Shown one piece after another: positions 23,001-35,000 of a DNA stretch of 64,000 nucleotides. Under the pieces are notes generated by a model that was not told the origin of the DNA, made no database searches, and saw only the letters and a program-made list of their open reading frames with translations. The stretch comes from Haliclystus octoradiatus (Eukaryota > Cnidaria > Staurozoa > Stauromedusae > Haliclystidae): the NCBI GenBank assembly GCA_916610825.1, contig OU744453.1:18626241-18690240 (forward strand). Direction: 5' to 3'. Position 1 is the first letter of the stretch. Each line of letters opens with the position of its first letter. Made by a program: the position numbers and the translations under genes.

Positions 23001-26000
23001 GCAATTATAAACCAAACGATTACGGAGCCAAATCATTCAATGCTCCATTATTTTGCAATTCAATTACAGAGGAGTTATTGTGAGGCACTCTCATTACCGT
23101 AGAAACTTTTAAAACTAAGTAAAACATTTTTATTCCATAAAATATACAAACTGTAATTATTGCTCTAAATGTAAATACAGTAATATAAAAACCCACTTAA
23201 TTTCTTTGTTAATTTTAATATAGATTATTATTATTTAAGTCACATGACAGAGCTATTTGTATAAATCTATACCTGTAAATGCGAAAACCGTTTGCATGGT
23301 CCACTTTTTTGCTGTTTCAGTTGTGGTTCAGACAAGTCTCAGTTTTTTATTTTGCTTCTTGTTTCTCATAAGCAAGAACTCATCAACTTACTTTAAATAT
23401 TTATCATTGTTTACCTCTTTTAGGCATGGATTATACGAGCGAACCGAACCTAATACATTTCCATTATTTCATTCATTCGAATTAAGTTCGCTGTTAGCGC
23501 GCTCCGTATAACGCAGTTAAGCTCGCCAATGTATTAAGTTTGCATAGTCCAAGCGCGTTAACAGCGAACCTAATGCATTAAGCGCGCCTCCGCGTTATAC
23601 GAGCGAACCGAATCAAATACACCTTTATCACAGACCCGTGACTGTCTCCGTAATTGCCTTTATATGGCAATAAACCGGGGGTTACAAATTAAAAAAGGAT
23701 TCAAGTCATTGTTCTACCGATGTTTCCATGGTGACGTCTTCAATCCGTTCGTAATAGAACAACAAATAATTATGTAGATTATCATATCTACGAATTAAAA
23801 TGTATCTGGCCAAATACAAATTAAGTTGCAAAGGAAAAGCTTGATTAAATGCAAAAAATATAAAACATAAAATTTAATTGGCAAGAAATCAAAGTTATCA
23901 TGAGGAAGATAAAAATTTATTTTACAACTTCCAGTTATAACTTAGAAGATACAAGATGTAAGACTTTCACCGCTTCAACGGACAAAACAGTATAAAAGCA
24001 TTTTGGTCATGCGATCAAATTTCAATTTTTACACAACAAAATTTTCAATGACAAAAGAGACATGTTACATCACGTTACATTACATTACATCACATTAGCT
24101 AAACTAAATTAATAGTTAAGTTCGCATGTATAATGCGGCGGGCGAACCTAATTCGATTAGGAGCGAGCTCAATTGCTATTAGGTTCGGTTCGCTCGTATA
24201 ACCCATGCCTTAGTTAAATTAACACAGAAACCCGGATGACTCATTATAGACCGAGCGAGTGCCACATATCTAAAATGGCAGGTTTCTCCCGGCAACTTGA
24301 AAATCACACAAAATGTTCATAAATATACCATAAATACTTTCCCGTTTCTTGTTTTAGTTAAATTTTATTGTGGAGCTAATCAACGATGAATTTGTAAATC
24401 CTTTCACGATCAGAGCCCTCTTAATTCATACATTTCGTGTTTTCGTCATGCTTCTATGGATTCGTAAAAATCACGGTGAGAACAAACGAATCAAAGACCA
24501 TGAAGCTCATATGCAGCATTTTCTCAAAAGGATTAGAAGGGTTTGACCATGAATCATGAAATATAAATTGGATTTTTGAAGGGTACACAATCAAATGTAA
24601 TTGAAACAAGAAATAGTGAATTGTTCAGCATATTTTTATAAACACTTTTAATGTGATTTTTAAGTTGCCCGGAGAAACCTGCTGTTTTAGTTATGTGGCG
24701 CTCAGTCTATTAGTAGTTATTGAATAACGCCAATGACTATGCATTTTTCTGCTACTCAGAGTTTGCATGATGGAAATATTTGGAAGGAATTTAAATCCCT
24801 GAAGGAAAAGTATTTTATCGGATCCTGAATGTTTTCCGTAATCTTATAGAGAAGAGGTTGTGGCGGACCAATTGATATGTTTATCATTAAAATAGGGTTC
24901 AACAAAAACCTGAAAACCTACTCTTGCGGGCGGAAGGCTAGATAAAGTCAAGACAATGAAAAATTCTTAAACCGTTAAGTTAAAATCATTGAAATAAAGA
25001 ACTAAAATTATGATTTATCTTTTAAAAGTGAAAATAGTGATCAATTTTACGTTTTCAAATAAGAAAAATCATTATTTATTTTATTTGGTAATTTTGAATT
25101 TCTCTTCTCAGGTCTTTATTTTAAACAGTCGTCTGGTCGAACACAAAGTGTTGCTTCTAACGACTCTGGACATGTTTCTGGTAACGAAATTGAAGGGAAA
25201 CCACCATCGCCTGTAAGATTGAGGCAGTTTAACAAAGAACGATATGTAAGTGAAATTCTAAATATTATATTATTTGTTTAGATTTCTATGTACAATCAAA
25301 CGTGTTATAACGGTCACCTGTGGTCAATTTATCTACCTCTAATAGCTGGCCGCTACAGACTGGTTTCACTGTACTGTGATATGACATGCTTCAATATTGA
25401 CTAAATAAAACATCAATTTTCTTATAATATAAGTCACTATGTTCCATTGTTGAATTTTTACTCAGCTGAACTATCGCTTATTTCAACATATAATTTTCAT
25501 GGACTATCCATTCGCAAGATGATACTCATTTGAGTCATTTGATGTTCCACAAAGGCTGACTGAGGGAAATTTTCCTTCAAAGTGATGTTTCTCACTCATT
25601 AGCATTGTTCATTGTATCTGCTATCAAAACAACCTCTATACAATGACCACCTTTCCACATTGGTCACTTCAGCTATATCTCAAAATTCCTGTAGATAAGG
25701 GTCACACCTGTCTACAGTGGTCACTTTCTTCAGATCTCACAGTTTATTTTACTTTGATTTATAGGAAATGCGAACAAAGAGGATGTCCTTGCCTGCTAAC
25801 CTAAATATGATATCGCAAGAACCACCAACTCCAAAGCCATCAGAAACATTAACTGGTGCTGAATCACAGACATCAATGTCGAGACGGCAACGACGTCTTT
25901 CATTAGTAAGTCCATATCTATTGTTATTTCTTTACATAAACAGGATAAATAATAATAAATTAATCTAATACAGTATTTGGTTTTTCTATATCTCTATACA

Positions 26001-29000
26001 TCTTGAATGATAACATCCAAAAGCGCTTTATACAGGGTCCGACAAAAGTGGAGATCCTGGGATCGTAGATCCCGGAAGACTAGAGCAAATTCAGAAGAAA
26101 TTTGTAATTTTCTGATTTATAGGCCAAACCTCAACAAACAATTCAGGAGAAAATGTACTATATTGTTTAAGATCCCAGAACGCTTTTGTCGGACACTGGC
26201 TTTATAATAGTCTTAATAGTTATAAAGTGAGAGTTCAACTAATGATAATTAACAAAGTTTAATTATTTGAATTTAATATTTCATAAATCAAACATAAAAA
26301 AGCTGGCATCATTGTTATTAAATTCTATTGGCTCCAAAACCAGAATCTAATCCAATCATTGCTTTTGATTTTATGTAGGATGTTTCTGAAAGGCTTTATT
26401 TGTTATGACTGAATTGGAGTTCTGTGCATGCAGAAATGATACCCTGTATAAATTTGTCGTTAATAAAATATATTGGTAGTGTTGCTGTGATCAAACATCA
26501 CTTTTGTCAACCACAAACATTACGCTGTATAATGATGGATTATCAAACTTAACGCTGCTGAATTAATCTATCGAAATAATCTTTGTTGTTGGCTATAATT
26601 GGCATCGCAGCCTTCATTGATGAAACTAATATTTCTTTTTCAAACGCTTCTGATAATCATGTATTACTTTTTGTTTTTAGTCTGAATTGGGTTATGGTCG
26701 CATGGAAACGTATACAAAGCTAGACAAATTAGGAGAGGTATGTAGTAGCACGGACCATGTACCACTTTCTCTTTTATGGTATAAACAATTTTGGATCTAT
26801 CACAAGTGCTGTGCTTTCTCATGTATATATATATAAGTAGCAGCAGACAAGTACTTGTTTCTGGCCATTAGCCGTCGTCAGTACTGCTCTGTGAACAAAT
26901 GACTGACTTAGCGTGCTATAACTAAGTCAAGATGAGTCAGTCAATGTGGTGAAAAAATCCACCACATAAAAAAACATGTGTCATACCAGAGCAGGGTCCG
27001 ACAAAAGGTTCAGCCTTCTGGAATCCTAGAGGCATTTCAGCATTTTCTTCTGAATTGTTTTGTTGATGTTTGACCAATAAATCATTAAAAACATCAATTT
27101 TCTTCTGAATTTTGTCTGGCCTTCCAGGATCTAGGATCCCAGGATCCCCACTTTTGTCGGACCCTGTACCAGAGTTCTCAAACTACCGAAGTAGTTGGCA
27201 ATGCATAACGCAATTCAAAATTGTGCAAGCACAATTGAGGCATACAATAGCAGCAGACAAGTACTTGTTTCTGACCATTAGCCGTCATCAGTACTGCTCA
27301 GTGAACAGTGATGTGAATATTTATATATATATATATATATATCTGTTTTCAAAGATGATTTCTGAATGTTTGGTTGCCAACATGACATCAAAGGAAATTT
27401 GCTAGCCTTAATCATCTATAAGCCTGTTTGAAGTTTAGAGGCGTCATTGTTCCAAACGTCAGGTCCAGGAGAATGCAATAGCAATGCAAAACATAAACAA
27501 TAACAAATAAGTAATAGACGACAAACTCTGAACAGGTTTATCGACATGTATTTACATTATTTTATGATCGTTGTAATACTTACAAACGTGATACCTGTGT
27601 TCTCCTGACTGCGGCAGACCTCTTGTTGCTTATTATTTATCACATGTCCTATACAGTTCAATATTAAGTTCTTGTTTACGAGTGCATAAAAAATAGCTGA
27701 TGCTATACTCATTATGAATTCCAATGATAGTGTCTCGGTATTATAGCTCAAAAGTGTCCATTGTAGTCTTCACATGGAATGTTGAATGAAATGTAATGTC
27801 TATGTAAATAAAATATGTACGGGTAGTGATATTGGAGATATTAGGATTTGCCCTTCTCATAGATAAGTTTAAGTAATAAGAATATTTGATAACTACATTG
27901 AAAATTGTTTTTGTTTTTTAAAATCTGAGGACTACAAACACAGTGTCTAAGTTTCCTATTACAGTCAAATCTGTTATAACCGTCACCTCTATACATCTAC
28001 CACCTATCTATATAGTCAGAGTGCAACAAAAGGTTCAGCCTTCCTGGAATCCTATAGGCATTTCAACATTTTCTTCTGAATGTTTTTGTTGACGATTGAC
28101 CAATAAATCCTTGAAAAATACAATTTTCTTCTGAAACTGATCTAGCCTTCCGGAATCTAGGATTGCAGGACTCCTACTTTCGTCAGACCCTGTATATAGT
28201 AATCTTTGTATGTCCAAAATAGTTTGTTTTTATTGAATCAACCCTGTATATAAAGGCCACCTGTCTATAATGGTCAATTTATCTACCTCTCGTAGCTGGC
28301 CGTTATATACAGGTTTCACTGTATATGATAATCGCAAAATGCATGGAATAATTGTTATAAATAATTAATTATTATTATTTATACAAAGTGTCAATTTGTT
28401 TACCTCTCATAATTGGCCGTTATATACAGGTTTCACTGTATAGGATAATCGCAAAATGCATGAAATAATTATTATAAATAATTAATTATTATTATTTATA
28501 CAAAATGTCAATTTGTTTACCTCTCATAATTGGCCGTTATATACAGGTTTTACTGTATATGATAATCGCAAAATGCATGAAATAATTATTATAAATAATT
28601 AATTATTATTATTTATACAAAATGTCAATTTGCTTACCTCTCATAATTGGCCGTTATATACAGGTTTTACTGTATATGATAATCGCAAAATGCATGAAAT
28701 AATTGTTATAAATAATTAATTATTATTATTTATACAAAGTGTCAATTTGCTTACCTCTCATAATTGGCCGTTATATACAGGTTTTACTGTATATGATAAT
28801 CGCAAAATGCATGAAATAATTGTTATAAATAATTAATTATTATTATTTATACAAAGTGTCAATTTGCTTACCTCTCATAATTGGCTGTTATATACAGGTT
28901 TCACTGTATAAATGTATAAAGAGTATAATTCATTTCAATATATAAATTCAGAATGTGAAATCAAATATTCATTATATAAATGAAAATGCACCATGTCTCT

Positions 29001-32000
29001 GAAACAGTCAATACGGTACATTATTTATATTAATTGGCCAATTTTGCCCAGGTTTATTAAGTGTTAATGATTTTGTATAATTATTAATAATTGTATTTAT
29101 GGAATAATAATATATAATATATATATATTAATAAATAAATAAATAAATATGAATTATTTATATTTATGCGCCTCTAAACTTCAATCTAAATCTTTAACTC
29201 TAAATTTTATCTTGAATATCAATTTTAAATTTCAGGGTACTTATGCAACTGTATTCAAAGGTAGAAGCCGATTAACTGAACAACTCGTTGCTTTAAAAGA
29301 GATACGTCTTGAACACGAAGAAGGAGCTCCCTGTACTGCAATTAGAGAAGGTTTGTATTGTATATTTTCTATAATTTATGTGTTATATTTAATAAATATA
29401 TTTCAACAAATTTCGACGGGAACTTTTGAAAAATGTTTTTCCTTGAATTTCCAAACACATGGACCAACCAAGCAGAATTACGTTCGATTAGAAGTAACAA
29501 ACCTATTTTCGAAATAAAATCACTGTATATGTATTGATTATTTGAACATAATACCAGGCAATTGATTTAATAATTTGATTATGCAAACATAACACCAGGC
29601 ACTTGATCTTTATGGAAAAAGAATACACACGTGTACTTGTGCATGTGCTATATTTGATAAATATATTTATATGGAATACAAGCAATTCTTGTTTTAAAAG
29701 TTCGATAATGTAGTTTTGAATGAATCACAAAATAAATGCTGTGGTTAACTGTTGTTTTATTATTCTTTTTTCAGTTTCATTATTAAAAGATTTGAAACAT
29801 GCGAATATTGTAACACTTCATGATACTGTCCATACACCAAAATCATTAACACTTGTATTCGAATACTTGGTAAGTTCAATATCCATACAATACACAACTA
29901 TCAGACTCTAGCTACTGACACCAAAACCATGAAAAAAATCATAAAATGTCATTGCGTTTTCATGGCGTTTTCACATATGAATATGGATGTTTTCATGGTT
30001 TTCAAACTTTTTCATGGCTTAAAAAATTTGTGGTTTTCACTTTTTTACAGCTTCATGAAGTTTCTACAACACTTTCATGGCATTTTCATGCTTTTGTTGT
30101 TGGTTTGCATTGAGAGAACTGTGTTGGATCAGATCAGGCATTAGTTATCCAAATGTTCACAAAAAATTTTAATCCGAACCAGATCCGAATGAGTTTAATC
30201 TGAAAAAATCCGACATCTTCAGATTTTGCGCTGAGGATCCAACCCGAAAGAATTCAGATAAGACATAAATAAGATGATTCATAAATATAGTGAAGGAGAC
30301 ATGATTTTTGCAACTACAGGTTTCACGCATTTACAATATTATCTCCCAAGTCTTTTTATCAAGTACTCTCTAATGCAATGGTGGACTACTCATCTATAAT
30401 TTATAATTTATGAGTGAAATCATTAAATTAATAACAATACAATACACATTGACATTGATGAATGAGAATTCACAGTGGCAATAATAAATGTATTTCTTTT
30501 TTTAATTTGTAAAGGAAAAGGATTTAAAATCCTACATGGATGAATGTGGTGGGATCATGAGTCTTCTAAATGTCAAGGTTAGTTCACAATATATTCACAT
30601 ACAGTCAAACCTGTTATAACGTTAACCCCTGTTTAGCATTCACCTGTCTATAGTGGTCATGCTGTGAATGTCCAAATAGTATTTTCTATTGAATTGAACC
30701 TGTATATAAAGGTTAACTGCATATAATTGTCAATGTATCAACCTGGCATAGCTGGCTGTTATATACATGTTTCACTGTAGTTGAAATACCTGTTGATAGG
30801 TTTGTGGAATTTCACACACCACAAAGTTCTCAAAATCCATCTCAGAGTCAGATATCTCCACACTTATAAATATTTTACCGAAGGCCCGCATGCAAATACC
30901 AGCTAGATAGATAGGCCAATGTATAAAGTTTCATTTGCTTTCTTGGCTACTTTTGAAATACGGAATTATGTACTTTTACATCAAAGAATATGAATTGTTT
31001 CCTTGATTTCAAATAAATGCAAATTTAGATAAATGCAATACAAATTATTGGCAATTTTGCAAAATTGCATTAAGCTGGTTACACTGTATTGCAGAAGTTC
31101 CTTGCACACCCTATATTCTAAAATATTCTAGTATATTCTAAAAAGTTCCTACAGCCTTAAAATGGACATTTCATTTCAATGGCAATGATCTCAAACGTCA
31201 ATTGAGACATTGAAATGGGTCTGGCAAAAGGGGGAACTGGGAATCCCAAAATCCTAGATTCTAGAAGGCTGTAGCATATTCAGGAGAATATTTAAATCTT
31301 TAGGATTTATAGGAATTATATGACTAGACAGACTTAACATTTAACACCAGAATTTAGAAGAAATTTCTGAAAAGTTTTAGGATTCAAGAAGGCAAAATCT
31401 TTTGTTGGAGACTGCAGACATGCATTTATAGTAATTGTTTTATTGCATTTATTTTTGCAGCTGTTTTTATTCCAATTATTACGTGGTTTAAGCTATTGTC
31501 ATTCAAGAAAAATTCTCCACAGGTTTGTTTTCAAATAGCTTCTTTAATGTCACAATGAAATAGTTTATTTTGAAACATATTTAGATGATGATTTGAAAAG
31601 ATAATAGTAAAATCCTAGTTTTAAAATTCTTTGGTTCTTATATGTCTGATTAATTCTATTTTCAGGGATTTAAAGCCACAAAATTTACTTATAAACGACA
31701 AAGGAGAATTGAAACTTGCAGATTTCGGTAAGCTGAGCTCGGATAGCTTATATTTCATACACCATGTTATTAACTATTAATGAAGTTTTTATGACATCAA
31801 TTTTATACTTGACTTAAAGATAGTTGACTTGCCAATAAATTAACAGTTACATATATTTACATATATGATGCATGGAATAGCTGTGTGTGCAAAACATCAA
31901 TTGGATTTATAAAATAGTGCATCAAAGATCAAAAGGTTACCCCATTTGTGCAAAGACACTCTTCGGACTGATAATTAAAATTAATTTAATAATTTTCATC

Positions 32001-35000
32001 TGAATAGCGTTTTCAAGCGAAGCTCAGAGTAACAGAGTCAACTGATATTTTTATTTACTATTTATTTATATTTAACTAATAGAAAAACGGTACTGAGTAT
32101 CAGTGATCAGTATCACATTCGATGATTTTATAAACAATGATCCCTATAAACAAACAAATTTATTTATCTATCTATCTATCTATATATAACAACAATCTAT
32201 CAGACATAAATAAATTGACTAACTATAGAATGGTGGTTTTTGTATGCAGAAATATTTCAATTGAAAATACTCTGTTGGTCATTACTGAGAGCAGGCTCCG
32301 ACAAAATATTTAACCTTCTGCAAACCTCAACTTTTTAGATAAACGTTTGAGTAATTTTACTGACATGAAAACATAATATATTTCATATTTTTCTAGTTAT
32401 TTCTGCTTTTTATCCAGCATTTTGCTTTTTCCTTCTGAATTTTGCTAGCCTTCCGCAAACTAGGTTTCCAAGTTTCCGGACTTTGTCGGACTCTGACTGA
32501 GAGTGAAGGCTTTGTAAAGTTGACCTGTTTTAAAGGTTTGACCATATATAATTTTGTGTAAACTAATATTTTTATTTATTTTTTATAGGTTTAGCAAGAG
32601 CAAAATCCGTCCCAACAAAAACGTATTCTAACGAAGTTGTAACCTTGTGGTGAGAAAACAATTATTTTTCTGATTTTCATTTTCAATCGATATATATATA
32701 TATAAAAGGTATCTCTATGTATGCTTCAAATGTGTAGTACTGTATTCAGAATAACAATGATCCGTTCATAGACCACTGTTGGTGTTCCCTCTCGATTCAA
32801 ATTCAGTTCCTCTTTCTATTTGATTAAACAATATTAAACCAACTTGGGGGTTTATATTGAAATTATGAGGGTGCATTTTGAGTCAACTAATTTGTAAATC
32901 TTTATCATTTTTGTGAAGGTATCGACCGCCTGATGTTCTCCTCGGTTCGACAGAATACAAATCATGCATTGACATGTGGTGAGTCATAATTGAGTGTTAT
33001 ATTGATGATTAAATATGTCAATTGTCATATGAGTGTTTAATAAACTTTTACTTTATATGTTACATATAATACAATTTGAAGAAACAATAAATTGAAAAAT
33101 GAAATTAGGATTTATACTTATAAAACGCTTCTTGGGAGTTGATTTGATAAGAAAAATCAACGAAAAAATGTTAAATTTTTAAACGTTGTCAATTTATATG
33201 AATAAAAAATTAAAAAAATTTCGTTGACTTTTCTTATCAAGTATTTCTACTTGTTTCTGAGTTAATTTTATGAAACGTTTTTTCTTTCTCAGGGGTGTTG
33301 GTTGTATTTTCTTTGAAATGATTAGTGGGCGACCCATGTTTCCTGGTTCTACTGCTGAAAACCAGATATTATTAATATTTAAGGTGAGTGTTGGCTATTT
33401 ATGCCGTTACAAGACTCTAAATTTTCCCTAATGAATTTTGATGGGAGATTATACAAGTGTTTCATTTTCTAACAATGGTGTTCTGCCCGTGCAAAACAAT
33501 TTATAGAATAGAATAGAATCTTATTTCAACCACATAATGAAAAGATATATGCATGCTAAATACATTGATAAATTGAATATGATATACAGTGGTTGACGTC
33601 ATCTCGTAAGCAAAATTTTCTTTAACCATATTTGAATAAGCTTATTACTGCCTATTGCTACTGCTAAACAGGCATTAACATTTTACAGCAATCTTCAATA
33701 TACCTTCTTCAATTTATTTAGTTATTGAGTACACCAACTGAGGAAACATGGCCTGGTATTTCAACAAATCAAGACTTCATATCTGGTAAGCGTCATAATT
33801 CACTATTTAATTATCCCCATAATTATCATATAAACTTCTTTGTATACATGTCACAGATAACACAGATAAATGATTTTTATTCAAACATTTCAAAGCCAAT
33901 ACCAAATAGATAACATTATTACATTATTTTATAATATTAACCACAGCAGCAGTGTTCTTCGTTAGCAGCGTTTTTTTGATGTATTCAATTTTGACGGCAT
34001 GGTCCAACAAAAGGTTGAGCCTTCTGAAATCCTAGAAGCATTTCAATATTTTCTTCTGAATTTGCTCTAGCCTTCCGAAATCTAGGATTCCAGGATTCCT
34101 ACATTTGTCGGACCCTGTTTGACGGGCTCATGTATTTTTATGCTTTACTCTTGTCTCACTATAAAGTATGTTTTGTGTATTATTTTTTCATAAAAATCTC
34201 AGTTTTGTTTTCTAAAGATTTCAGTTTACAGACCATCTGCTATTTACCGTAATAGAAAATTTTGCTCCATTTAACTGAAAACGTAAATTGTACCCTACAT
34301 ATCTAATAGGATAGACACTGATTTAACAGTTTTGATTCTACATAACTATCAGAAATTAAAAGTCTAAGAAGAAATAAAGAGCAAATTTTATAAATTTTAA
34401 TGAAATAATAACTTAAAACTTTCAGTTTCCATTTCACTTTTTTCTTGTGATTTCTTTTGTATAACTCTTGTTCAATTTATGTACCAAAAGTGATCGTTTC
34501 AATCAAATCAAATCAATGCGTGCTGTAATACCTTGATAGTGCTAATAATTGTCTTTTACACACTGATTTTCTAGTTTATTTCTCTATTTTCATGACCCAT
34601 TATGGCAATTTCATTGTGATATTTGAGCTTCACTTGAAGATTTCTGAAATTTATAAGTTTGAAAACGTGTATACTATCTTGACAAAGTATTAATTTGACT
34701 ACCTTCAATTTGTAGCTAATTTACCTCAACATCGCGGCGAATGTCTTTTTAACCACTTACCAAGGTATGCCTATCTATTTCATTGACATTTGAATCTCAA
34801 TTCTGCTTATTTTCTAAATATGTTTTAAATACTTAATTTCATTTATATTTCTGTTTCATAGGATTGACACAGCTGGAATGGATTTATTAAAGAAATTCAT
34901 CAAGGTAATATATTATCAGGCTAGATTTAAAATTTTCTCATATTAATTATTTTCGAATTAAATCTAAATGATTTTTAACCGCATTTCCAGCACAGTATAA

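Noticed and set aside
28326..28912. CRISPR-like array
   Set aside because: Units are identical across the full 117 bp with no unique spacers, lie in a eukaryotic intron and include a transposon end.
29149..29517. Single-exon reading of the 122-residue kinase fragment
   Set aside because: Only 29236-29350 is exon; the rest is intron read-through on both sides of good splice sites.
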